This document shows, in pieces, positions 7,392 through 14,215 of a stretch of DNA of 18,649 bases (within the stretch, counting starts at the first letter, position 1; each line of letters begins with the position of its first letter). Source of the stretch: Dinghuibacter sp035492835. Lineage in GTDB: Bacteria > Bacteroidota > Bacteroidia > Chitinophagales > Chitinophagaceae. The notes below the pieces were generated by a model. That model did not search any database. It worked only from the letters and a program-made list of their open reading frames with translations, and was not told the DNA's origin. The stretch lies in the NCBI RefSeq assembly GCF_035492835.1, contig NZ_DATJIY010000175.1, positions 1 to 18,649 of the forward strand. The letters run 5' to 3'. Position numbers and translations under genes: made by a program.

Positions 7392-8842
7392 TGCCTATGA
7401 CCAGAAGCCATCTCCAGCCGAAAAAGATCCTGATCATCGACGACGACGAGGATGACTATTTCATTACCAGCGATTACATCAAGGATATCCCCGGCCAGAC
7501 ATTCGTATTGGACTGGTGTCCCAATTTTGAAACGGGTCTCAAGCGTATTCTGGAGAGGGCGTATGATATATACTTAATCGATTACCGGTTGGGCGCGCAC
7601 ACCGGTCTGGACCTTATCCGAAGTGCCATCGAGCACCACTGTGACGAGCCGTTGATCCTGCTCACCGGGAAGGGTAACCAGAAGATAGACATGGAAGCCA
7701 TGCAGGTAGGCGCTACGGACTACCTGGTAAAGACCGAGCTGACTACCGAAAAATTAGAGCGTTGTATACGCTACGCGCTGGAGCGTTCGGAGTCGATGCG
7801 CGCGCTCAGGCACAACGAACGCAAATACAGGAGCATCTTCGAGCGCTCCAAGGACGCCGTTTTTCTATCCGACCAGGACCTCCGCATCAAAGACGCCAAC
7901 CAGGTCATGGTGAGCCTCCTGGGATACTCCAGGGAGGAACTGGCGCAACGGCGGCTGACCGATTTCATAGACGACCCGCAGGATAAGGCCCACCTGGACG
8001 GACGGCTCAAACACTGGGGAGAGATCAACGACTGGGAGATCGTGCTGTCGTCAAAGGAAGGACAAAAGCTGAATTGTATACTCAGCGCATCCATGGAACA
8101 CGATGAGGCGGAAGGCGCCTATTTCCAGGGCATCATCCACGACATCACGGCGCTAAAAAAAGCTGAGAAGGTCACGCTCCAGGCCGAAAAGCTGGCCGCC
8201 GCGGGCCGTCTGGTACGTACGCTCGCCCACGAGGTGCGGAATCCACTAAATAACATCAACCTCTCCGCCGAACAGCTCCTCCACGATTCCAAAGAACCCG
8301 ACCAGGTGGTCTACCTGGACATCATCCGGCGCAACACCCAGCGTATCGAAGGGCTTATTTCCGAATTGCTCAACTCTTCCCGGCCGACCGAAATGGTGCT
8401 CACCCGGAGCGACCTGGTGGAGCTGATGGAACAAACCATCGAGGCTGCCATCGACCGGATCAACCTGAAAAAGATCAAGCTCAAACGCATATTTCCCGAA
8501 TCATCCTTGGCAGTGGAGGCCGACGCGCAAAAATTGCGCATAGCCCTGCTCAATATCATTATCAATGCGGTCGAAGCCATGGAGCCCGGCCGGGGAGAGC
8601 TTGTAGTGGGACTTTTACAAGACCCGGACCATTACGTGGTGCAAATCACCGACAACGGCTGCGGGATCAGCCAGGAACACCTCTCCCGCCTTTTTGAACC
8701 CTACTTTACCTCCAAGCGCAATGGTATGGGGCTGGGGCTTGCCGCCACGCTAAATATCGTCCAGGCCCATCGCGGCACGATCGACGTACGGTCTGAAATT
8801 CAAAAGGGCACCACTTTCACCCTTTCTTTTCCAAAAGCGTAG
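7391..8842 (+). CDS. Receiver-PAS-histidine kinase hybrid
   Basis: 483 residues, soluble. The order is receiver first: acidic pocket DDDEDD (17-22), Asp64 phosphoacceptor (YLIDYRLG), and Lys114, which is followed by Thr in place of the common Pro. A PAS domain spans about 141-256, then HisKA with His280-Glu281 (LAHEVRNPLNNINLSAEQLL) of the NtrB-like type, and HATPase_c with N box NIIINAVEAM, G1 DNGCGI and G2 GMGLGLA. A receiver in front of a kinase makes the kinase itself a phosphorelay target: the upstream kinase could control this one through Asp64, and this one could phosphorylate the σ54 activator at Asp52. That wiring is inference from operon order and domain types. The coding region begins within the stop of the previous gene, and its TAG stop sits in the loop of a small hairpin. 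Confidence 0.94.
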   Translation: MPMTRSHLQPKKILIIDDDEDDYFITSDYIKDIPGQTFVLDWCPNFETGLKRILERAYDIYLIDYRLGAHTGLDLIRSAIEHHCDEPLILLTGKGNQKIDMEAMQVGATDYLVKTELTTEKLERCIRYALERSESMRALRHNERKYRSIFERSKDAVFLSDQDLRIKDANQVMVSLLGYSREELAQRRLTDFIDDPQDKAHLDGRLKHWGEINDWEIVLSSKEGQKLNCILSASMEHDEAEGAYFQGIIHDITALKKAEKVTLQAEKLAAAGRLVRTLAHEVRNPLNNINLSAEQLLHDSKEPDQVVYLDIIRRNTQRIEGLISELLNSSRPTEMVLTRSDLVELMEQTIEAAIDRINLKKIKLKRIFPESSLAVEADAQKLRIALLNIIINAVEAMEPGRGELVVGLLQDPDHYVVQITDNGCGISQEHLSRLFEPYFTSKRNGMGLGLAATLNIVQAHRGTIDVRSEIQKGTTFTLSFPKA

Positions 8843-8850
8843 CGCTTTTT
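8833..8850 (+). terminator. Terminator-like hairpin with the stop codon as its loop
   Basis: AAAAGCG (8833-8839), TAG (8840-8842), CGCTTTT (8843-8849) and one further T. The three-base loop is the stop codon of the hybrid kinase. The seven-pair stem has only three G/C pairs, so termination may be weak, but the placement at the operon end and the T-run support an intrinsic terminator. Confidence 0.5.
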
Positions 8851-8883
8851 CCCCAGGCAAACCAGGCGTAGTATATCAAGCCC

Positions 8884-8898
8884 CATTGACAATCAATG
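8884..8898. promoter_or_regulatory. Inverted repeat CATTGA-CAA-TCAATG upstream of the small membrane protein
   Basis: A perfect 6-bp-arm dyad, 48 bp ahead of the start codon at 8947. It could be an operator; nothing in the sequence identifies the protein that would bind it. Confidence 0.35.
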
Positions 8899-8907
8899 CC
8901 GAACACA

Positions 8908-8923
8908 TGGCAAAGGTTTTGTC
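8908..8923 (+). promoter_or_regulatory. Possible sigma-54-like element, imperfect
   Basis: TGGCAAAGGTTTTGTC resembles TGGCAC-N5-TTGC, but the invariant GC of the -12 element is GT. It would place a start near 8934, just before the small membrane-protein gene. Weak on its own; listed because a σ54 activator is encoded directly upstream. Confidence 0.2.
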
Positions 8924-8940
8924 CTCTTTAGACAAAACCT
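8914..8940 (+). promoter_or_regulatory. 10-bp hairpin directly before the small membrane-protein start codon
   Basis: AGGTTTTGTC (8914-8923) and GACAAAACCT (8931-8940) are exact reverse complements with a seven-base loop CTCTTTA. The stem ends six bases before the ATG at 8947, where it could hide the ribosome landing site in RNA or act as an operator in DNA. The right arm plus the next bases, ACAAAACCTAT, recur at 9191-9201 across the start of the next gene. Confidence 0.5.
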
Positions 8941-8946
8941 ATTTAT

Positions 8947-9102
8947 ATGAGATCGCTCTTATACCTTCTTGCCGTTATCCTGCTGATAGGCTGGGTGCTT
9001 GGCTTCTTCGTATACAGCGCTGGAGCCCTGATTCACATTTTGCTCGTGCTTGCCGTCATTTCCATTTTGCTTGGACTCATCCGCCGCGGCGTCGACGGTT
9101 GA
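8947..9102 (+). CDS. Small two-helix membrane protein, lmo0937 type
   Basis: A 51-residue ORF starting ATG AGA TCG. It has two hydrophobic helices (about 4-21 and 27-45) split by a YSAGA turn, the pattern GALIHILLVLAVISILLGLI and an arginine pair near the C-terminus. This pattern matches the short lmo0937-family membrane proteins common in Bacteroidota and Firmicutes, whose function is not established. A longer ORF in another frame over the same bases has no recognisable protein pattern. The gene stands alone between the kinase operon and the FMN-barrel protein, with a hairpin six bases before its start; membrane stress response is a guess only. Confidence 0.75.
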   Translation: MRSLLYLLAVILLIGWVLGFFVYSAGALIHILLVLAVISILLGLIRRGVDG

Positions 9103-9199
9103 CGCCTGACCATCCGACCTTACTCTTACTATGCTGGATAAAATGAACAAAAAATGTGGCATTAAATTTATAGTATACATAATAGCTTAAACAAAACCT

Positions 9200-9679
9200 A
9201 TGAAGCACGAAAATAACTTTCACCTGATCCGGGAAAGAATTCTGGAGTTAGGAAGCGCCCTGTTCTACGACCAGAGCGAAAGCGTACTGCACCTGCCGAC
9301 GATGGTGGTCAACACCCTGGACGTGGACGAGGTCGGCCAGATTTGGTTCATCATGCCGACGCCTCCCCAGCAGGTGAGCGAATTCGACCGCTCCTTCCCT
9401 GTACAGCTTAACTATTTCCGGAAAAACGCACCCTATTCCCTTAACCTGTACGGGCGGGGTTATATCATCAGTGATCCTGAGGAACTGGTTAACTGGGAGC
9501 TGCTGCACCCCGACCTGCCGTCGATCGGGAAGTCCAGCATCCTGGTCAAGGTTGGGGTGACGCGTGTGGAGATGCAGGAATGGGAACAGGAAGCTTCCCC
9601 CGTGACCAAAGTGGTCAAGACGGTCCTGTCCTGGTTGAATATGCTCGATTCCGGGAAGACGATGTTTCAGTTTGGCTAA
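9200..9679 (+). CDS. Probable FMN-binding split-barrel (pyridoxamine 5'-phosphate oxidase-like) protein
   Basis: 159 residues without signal or membrane segment. The layout resembles the general-stress / PNPOx-like split-barrel family: an N-terminal helix (IRERILELGSALFYD), a strand pair containing LPTMVVNTLDVDEVGQIWFIMP, where family members have a substrate or FMN contact strand, then LNLYGRGYIISDPEEL, matching the conserved GxAxIxxDPE strand-turn of the barrel. The C-terminal third (VKVGVTRVEMQEWE onward) fits the final barrel strand and a helix. Similarity is by pattern only, so the flavin and any substrate are unproven. Its stop is four bases from that of convergent lutB. Upstream are 97 AT-rich bases; ACAAAACCTAT crosses the start codon and is a repeat of the sequence before the previous gene. 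Confidence 0.6.
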   Translation: MKHENNFHLIRERILELGSALFYDQSESVLHLPTMVVNTLDVDEVGQIWFIMPTPPQQVSEFDRSFPVQLNYFRKNAPYSLNLYGRGYIISDPEELVNWELLHPDLPSIGKSSILVKVGVTRVEMQEWEQEASPVTKVVKTVLSWLNMLDSGKTMFQFG

Positions 9680-9683
9680 CTAC

Positions 9684-11069
9684 CTATATCCGGCGGGAGG
9701 CCCTTTGCTCCCGCCACATTTCATTGAACGTCTTTGGCGCAAATTCCAGGTCAGCCCTGTGGCGGGTCCAATCCTTCGCTACGCGGTTGACCAATTTGTT
9801 TTTGAGCTTGCCGCTCCCGACATTCATCCACCGCCGGTTGAGGGACACCCGCTTCCAGACCTTCCAGGCAAACCCTTCCTTCCAACCGTTACTCCCGCCG
9901 TCCACCGCTTCGTGGCGGTTCTCCAGCAGCAGCTCGTGCAGGTTGATCCGTATGGGGCAAACCTCGGTGCAGTTCCCGCAGAGCGAAGACGCATAGCTAA
10001 GGTGCTTGTACTCGGATAGGTCTTTGAGATGGGGCGTAATGATACTCCCGATGGGGCCGCTGTAGGTTGTGCCATAAGCGTGACCGCCGATATTCTTGTA
10101 CACCGGGCAGGCGTTCAGGCACGAACCGCAACGGATGCAGTACAGGCTTTCGCGTTGGACTGGACTAGCGAGGATGCGCGTCCTTCCGTTGTCCAGGAGG
10201 ATCACGATCATGTCTCTCGGCCCGTCCGTCTCCCCGGGCTGGGCGGGGCCGCTGATGACGGTATTGTAGGCGGTGACCTGCTGACCCGTCCCGTACGTGG
10301 CCAGCAACGGCCAGAAAAGGGAAAGGTCGGTCAGCGAAGGGATGACCTTTTCCAGGCCGACGATGACGATATGCGTGGGCGGAAAGGCGGTGCTCAACCG
10401 GGCGTTGCCCTCGTTCTCGGTCACGGCTATCCCGCCGGTATCCGCGATAAGGAAATTGGCGCCGGTAATCCCGATCTCCGCTTCCACGTACTTGCTCCGG
10501 AGCACGTCCCTGGCCACGAGCGTCAGCTGTTCGGGCGTGAGCTTAGGGTCGGTGCCGAGCTTTTCGGCAAATAGCCTGGCGATGTCCTCCTTACTCTTGT
10601 GCATGGCCGGCGTGACGATGTGATAAGGGGGCTCGCCGTCCAGCTGTTGTATATATTCCCCGAGGTCCGTTTCGAAGCTCTGGATGCCGTTTTTTTCCAA
10701 AAAAGCATTGAGGTGGATCTCCTCGGTCACCATGGACTTGCTCTTGACCACCGTCTTGCATTGCTTTTCCTTACAAATTTCGAGGATCAGCTCCAGCGCC
10801 TGGTCTCCTGTCTCCGCCCACAGGACCCTCCCACCCCGCCGGGTCAGGTTCATCTCGAACTCCTCGAGCTGCTGATCGAGGGTTTCCATGGCACGCCATT
10901 TCAGGTTCTTGGCCCGCTGGCGGGCCAGCATCAGGTCGGAGAACTGTGCCTTGCCCCTGGGGACCTGGGCGTTGTAGCGGCCGATATTGAAGTTGATCGT
11001 ACGGCGGTGTTCCCGGTCACCGGCCTTCACCGTACTCTTGGCTAAAAAGGTGGAACCCGTCTCGTTCAT
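9684..11069 (-). CDS. lutB: LutB-like lactate utilisation iron-sulfur protein
   Basis: 461 residues, the usual length of LutB/YkgF proteins, which with LutA and LutC oxidise L-lactate to pyruvate in the cytoplasm. An LUD (DUF162) domain covers about 60-295 (VVKSKSMVTEEIHLN, EIGITGANFLIADTGGIAV, FPPTHIVIVGLEKVIP). It is followed by two 4Fe-4S motifs: C311-C314-C317-C321-Pro (CIRCGSCLNACPVY) and C364-C367-C371-Pro (CGNCTEVCPIRI), and a basic C-terminal tail. Its ATG overlaps the stop of the DUF3109 gene (ATGA), so it is the last gene of the ssb-gldE-gldD run. No lutA or lutC adjoins it, so partners must be elsewhere or the protein does something else; the family call is firm, the lactate role less so. 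Confidence 0.88.
   Translation of the reverse strand: MNETGSTFLAKSTVKAGDREHRRTINFNIGRYNAQVPRGKAQFSDLMLARQRAKNLKWRAMETLDQQLEEFEMNLTRRGGRVLWAETGDQALELILEICKEKQCKTVVKSKSMVTEEIHLNAFLEKNGIQSFETDLGEYIQQLDGEPPYHIVTPAMHKSKEDIARLFAEKLGTDPKLTPEQLTLVARDVLRSKYVEAEIGITGANFLIADTGGIAVTENEGNARLSTAFPPTHIVIVGLEKVIPSLTDLSLFWPLLATYGTGQQVTAYNTVISGPAQPGETDGPRDMIVILLDNGRTRILASPVQRESLYCIRCGSCLNACPVYKNIGGHAYGTTYSGPIGSIITPHLKDLSEYKHLSYASSLCGNCTEVCPIRINLHELLLENRHEAVDGGSNGWKEGFAWKVWKRVSLNRRWMNVGSGKLKNKLVNRVAKDWTRHRADLEFAPKTFNEMWREQRASRRI
9692..9715. terminator. Hairpin at the convergent end of the FMN-barrel gene and lutB
   Basis: GGCGGGAG (9692-9699) and CTCCCGCC (9708-9715) pair over eight bases with an eight-base loop. 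It lies 12 bases after the plus-strand stop and inside the last codons of lutB. There is no T-run on either strand, so it is at best a weak or Rho-assisted bidirectional end signal. Confidence 0.3.
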
Positions 11070-11644
11070 CGTTTATATTCTTTTGCGATCTTGTCGAGCA
11101 CTTCATAGAACGTTTCCCCGAACTTGCGGATGATGGCGTCCTTTAAGAATACATATACGGGTACTTTCAATTTCTTTCCGAGCTTGCAGGCCGCCCTGCA
11201 AAGGTCTTCCCGGGGCTCGTAGTTGACGTATTCGTGCTGCCCGTCATGGCTGACTTTGGTACGGATGGGAAAAAGGTGGCAGCTGATGGGTTTCTTCCAG
11301 GGTATCTTGCCTTCGAGGTAGGCTTTTTCGATCGAGCACTTCACGATGCCTTGTGCGTCCACGTATCCATAGGCGCACATCTTATGCTTGATGGTGGGCG
11401 TCACCCAGCCGAACTCGCGGTCGTACACATAACGGCCATTGTCTTCGATGACGGCCAGACCCTCCTGGTCCATATAAGGCTTCACCTGCCCGAAATACCG
11501 GTTCAGGTGGTCCAGCTCTTCGTCGGTTAGCGGAGCGCCTGCATCGCCGTCCACACAGCAACCACCCTTACAGTGGTTCAGGTCGCATACGAATTGTTCA
11601 TCCACCACCGCATCGCTCACGATGACGTCGTCAATCACGATCAT
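11066..11644 (-). CDS. DUF3109 family cysteine-rich protein (YkgJ-like metal-binding cluster)
   Basis: 192 residues of a conserved but functionally uncharacterised family of Bacteroidota. Cysteines lie in an order typical of the family: C20, C25, C29 and C30 (FVCDLNHCKGGCC), MCAYG, KCSIEKAY, PISCHLFPIR and LCRAACKLG, consistent with a zinc or iron-sulfur cluster of the YkgJ/CxxCxxCC type. The C-terminus PVYVFLKDAIIRKFGE is the usual family tail. No signal peptide or membrane segment. It starts 12 bp after gldD and overlaps the lutB start by four bases, so it belongs to the same transcript. A metal-cluster role is inferred from the cysteines only. Confidence 0.82.
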   Translation of the reverse strand: MIVIDDVIVSDAVVDEQFVCDLNHCKGGCCVDGDAGAPLTDEELDHLNRYFGQVKPYMDQEGLAVIEDNGRYVYDREFGWVTPTIKHKMCAYGYVDAQGIVKCSIEKAYLEGKIPWKKPISCHLFPIRTKVSHDGQHEYVNYEPREDLCRAACKLGKKLKVPVYVFLKDAIIRKFGETFYEVLDKIAKEYKR

Positions 11645-11656
11645 ACCGTAAAGTTA

Positions 11657-12337
11657 CTACTTTGCCCGCTCCGGCGCGGCAGTTTTCGGCTCCGGCACCG
11701 CAGTTTTCCATTCCAGGGTCGAAATCATATGCTTCATATCCTCGAACAGGAACTGATTAACCGGCCGGAGGCTGTCCTCGTTCGGTGGCGCGTCGAAATA
11801 CAACGCCCCCCGCAGGAAGTGCCTGGCCGAATCGGTTACAAAGAACTGGTACCGCGTAGCCGCATTTCCTCCCACTTCGAAGATAAACCCGGAGGTACCC
11901 GCGTGATTCGTGATCGGATACTGGTCGATGGACGACGCCTTTTCCGCGTGCCGGTTCGTGAGGTTGAAGGCGTCGCCCACCAGCTTGTCCAGGGTATTCA
12001 CGCCCAGGGAATCGTGGTAGACGCCGTCCGGTCCCTTTACCTTGTAGAGGGCGTGGGACCCGATATTGATATAGCTCAGGTATATCCTGCCGTGGAACTG
12101 TGGAAAGTCCACGTTGATCCAGTAGGGGTTTTCCGGGGACTCCTCAAAATAGGAGGAGTCGTGTATGATGGCCGCGTATACGGGGTATTCGAACCGGTAG
12201 GGATAGTTCGCCTCATCGAACGATTGGTATTTCCGTTCGGGCAGGTCTATCCGGAAGTAGCCTTTGGGTTTCGGAATGGGAACACCGTTGCATGCACAAA
12301 ACAGGACCGCCGACGCGGCTAGAACAAGGATTCTCAT
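11657..12337 (-). CDS. gldD: Gliding motility lipoprotein GldD
   Basis: 226 residues. A short lipoprotein signal (MRILVLAASAVLFCACNG) places the lipidated cysteine most likely at Cys16, though Cys14 is also close. The mature part starts with PKPKGYFRIDLPERKYQSFD, the hallmark of GldD, and continues with YPYRFEYPVYA and the family pattern up to FLFEDMKHMISTLEW. GldD is needed for gliding in Flavobacterium and acts with GldE, whose gene overlaps this start by one base (TGATG). The last 17 residues are an extra tail made of two near-copies of a seven-residue unit (KTAVPEP, KTAAPER). It shares the transcript with ssb and gldE. Confidence 0.92.
   Translation of the reverse strand: MRILVLAASAVLFCACNGVPIPKPKGYFRIDLPERKYQSFDEANYPYRFEYPVYAAIIHDSSYFEESPENPYWINVDFPQFHGRIYLSYINIGSHALYKVKGPDGVYHDSLGVNTLDKLVGDAFNLTNRHAEKASSIDQYPITNHAGTSGFIFEVGGNAATRYQFFVTDSARHFLRGALYFDAPPNEDSLRPVNQFLFEDMKHMISTLEWKTAVPEPKTAAPERAK
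11666..11707. repeat. Two tandem 21-bp units in the gldD 3' end
   Basis: 11666-11686 and 11687-11707 agree at 18 of 21 positions, in frame, coding KTAAPER and KTAVPEP. It is a small in-frame duplication giving the GldD tail its Pro/Ala-rich repeats; probably length-variable between strains. Confidence 0.7.
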
Positions 12338-13644
12338 CAGGACGCTCGCTTAATAGTCACTTTTACTTTCTGAATACGGTTCCGGCTTATTTCGAGTACG
12401 GCAAAATCGAAGTCCCCGCTGGTTATTACTTCGTTGAGATCCGGGAATTTGCCGGCGATCTCCAGCACCAGGCCGGCCAGCGAATCGCTTTCGCCCCTCA
12501 CGGATTCAAAGGTATCCAGGGGCAGGTCCATCGCCTTGCACACGTCCAGGATCGACGTGCGTCCCTCGAAAATAAAGTTGTTGTCGTCGATTTTTTTGTT
12601 GACGCTTTCTTCGTCGTCGAATTCGTCTTTGATGTCCCCGATGATCTCTTCCAGGATGTCCTCCAGGGTGACGATCCCGCTGGTCCCACCGAACTCGTCC
12701 ACCACCACGGCAATATGGGTGCGCTTGTGCTGGAACTCTTTGAGGAGGTCGTCGATCAGCTTATTCTGGGGAACGAAATACACCGGTCTCAGCAGGCCGT
12801 GCCAGTCGAAACCCGTTTGACCGTTGCCGCCCGTATAGGGCAGGAGGTCCTTGGTATTGACGATGCCGACGACTTCGTCCAGGTCGTTCTTATAGACCGG
12901 CAACCGGCTGTAGTGGAGCTCCTCCACGCGCCTCAGGAGATCGGGCAGCGTCAGGTTGTAGTTGATGCCGCTTACATCCAGCCGGGTGCGCATGACCTGT
13001 TTTACCGTGATGTTCCCGAACTTGACGATCCCTTTCAGGATATTTCGTTCTTCCTGGGAGCTCTCTTCCTGGTCGATCTGCTGCAGGTTGTACTCCGTTC
13101 CGTCTGCTATTCCCAGGCTTTTTTCCACGCCCTCCGACATCCGGATCATAAACTGGGCGGTGCGCCGGAATAGCGGAACGATCAGCGCGTCCAGCCACCA
13201 GCTGGAAAACTTCGCAAAGCGGATGTTGTTCTGCGCGGCATATACGCGCGGCAATACGTCGCACAAGAGCAGCAGCATAAACGCAATGACCAGTATTTTT
13301 ATGACGAGGGCCGCCCAGAACAGCAGCATCCCCATGGGAAGAAAAGTGTCCATGAGGGAGCCGGCCATCAGGATCAGGACGATGTGCAGGAAGCCTCCCG
13401 CGCATTGGAGCGACGCCAGCAGCACCTTCGGTTCTTCCAGCAGGGTGGTGATCCTGCGGGCATATGGCTGCTGTTTTGTCTTCAGCAGATTCTGGTCCTT
13501 GTATGTGAGGGAGAAAAACGCTATCTCCGAACCGCTGACGATGAAAAGTAGAAAAATCAAAGCGATAAAAAGGACTATCCAGATGGTAGTCCCCTCGGTA
13601 TTGATAACGGTCAGCAGTATATGTGCACCAGGAGGATGATCCAA
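12337..13644 (-). CDS. gldE: Gliding motility-associated membrane protein GldE (CNNM/CorC-like)
   Basis: 435 residues. N-terminal DUF21/CNNM membrane domain with hydrophobic helices at about 20-42, 75-100 and 105-130 (IWIVLFIALIFLLFIVSG, LLFWAALVIKILVIAFMLLLLCDVLPRVYA). Two CBS domains follow: MRTRLDVSGI to GIVNTKDLL, and RPVYFVPQNKLIDDLLKEF to FGGTSGIVTLEDILEEIIGD. A C-terminal CorC_HlyC domain ends near VTIKRAS. The family transports or senses divalent cations; in Flavobacterium GldE works with GldD, the next gene. No ATG is available before the first helix: the frame opens after a TAA four codons upstream and the likely start is TTG at 13644. It lies 28 bp after ssb and overlaps gldD by one base. 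Confidence 0.92.
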   Translation of the reverse strand: MDHPPGAHILLTVINTEGTTIWIVLFIALIFLLFIVSGSEIAFFSLTYKDQNLLKTKQQPYARRITTLLEEPKVLLASLQCAGGFLHIVLILMAGSLMDTFLPMGMLLFWAALVIKILVIAFMLLLLCDVLPRVYAAQNNIRFAKFSSWWLDALIVPLFRRTAQFMIRMSEGVEKSLGIADGTEYNLQQIDQEESSQEERNILKGIVKFGNITVKQVMRTRLDVSGINYNLTLPDLLRRVEELHYSRLPVYKNDLDEVVGIVNTKDLLPYTGGNGQTGFDWHGLLRPVYFVPQNKLIDDLLKEFQHKRTHIAVVVDEFGGTSGIVTLEDILEEIIGDIKDEFDDEESVNKKIDDNNFIFEGRTSILDVCKAMDLPLDTFESVRGESDSLAGLVLEIAGKFPDLNEVITSGDFDFAVLEISRNRIQKVKVTIKRAS

Positions 13645-13672
13645 AATGAGCGATTAAGTGAGCAAAAATAGG

Positions 13673-14110
13673 CTAAAAGGGCAGATCGTTCGCATCCCCG
13701 ATCGGAGGGATGTCCACCGAGCTCAACCCCTCGATCCCATGACCCTCGCCGGAGCCCGGGGGGCCACCGCCCACGTCGGCCCGTTTGTCGAGCATGATCA
13801 GGTTATCCCCTACGACTTCCGTTGCAAACTTCTTGTTGCCCTCCTTGTCTTCCCAGCTCCTCGTCTTCAGACGACCCTCTATGTAGACGAGGCTACCCTT
13901 GTGCAGGTATTTCTGAGCCAGCTCCGCAAGGCCTCTCCAAAGCACCACCGTGTGCCATTCGGTCTGCGAAATCAGCTTGCCGGTCCTGTCTTTGAACGTT
14001 TCCGTGGTGGCCAGCGGAAATTTCGCCACGGCTATATTCCCCTCCAGATATTGTACATCCGGGTCTTTTCCTAGGTTACCAATCAGCATAACCCGATTTA
14101 CGCCTCTCAT
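13673..14110 (-). CDS. ssb: Single-stranded DNA-binding protein
   Basis: 145 residues: an OB fold (about 4-110; VNRVMLIGNLGKDPDVQY, EWHTVVLWRGLAELAQKYLHKGSLVYIEGRLKTR), a short glycine-rich linker with GGGPPGSG and the acidic tip DANDLPF, which binds partners such as repair and restart proteins. Acts in replication and repair as a tetramer. It is the first gene of the ssb-gldE-gldD-DUF3109-lutB run, with its own candidate Bacteroidota promoter at 14170-14199. mutY lies upstream on the same strand, 105 bp away. Confidence 0.96.
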   Translation of the reverse strand: MRGVNRVMLIGNLGKDPDVQYLEGNIAVAKFPLATTETFKDRTGKLISQTEWHTVVLWRGLAELAQKYLHKGSLVYIEGRLKTRSWEDKEGNKKFATEVVGDNLIMLDKRADVGGGPPGSGEGHGIEGLSSVDIPPIGDANDLPF

Positions 14111-14169
14111 ATGGCTCGTATTTTTTTAAGTCACAGACAAATTCACCGGCGGGCCTGTGGTCCGCTTCT

Positions 14170-14199
14170 TAAATATACATTAATTTTTTTGCAAACAAA
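14170..14199 (-). promoter_or_regulatory. Candidate Bacteroidota-type promoter for ssb-gldE-gldD
   Basis: Read on the minus strand: TTTG (14199-14196), 18 bases, then TATATTTA (14177-14170), one base from the TAnnTTTG -7 consensus with a normal spacing. It sits in the 105-bp gap between mutY and ssb and predicts a leader of about 55 bases. A second TTTG overlaps the first, four bases closer. Confidence 0.5.
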
Positions 14200-14215
14200 C
14201 AAGCTCCAGGACCCC

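Noticed and set aside
8886..9146. 86-codon plus-strand open frame over the small membrane gene
   Set aside because: Its product is rich in Arg, His and Pro without a pattern, while the 51-residue frame from 8947 reads as a typical two-helix lmo0937-type protein.
11573..13173. Long plus-strand open frames opposite gldD and gldE
   Set aside because: Shadows of the minus-strand gliding genes, which have clear lipobox, DUF21 and CBS patterns.
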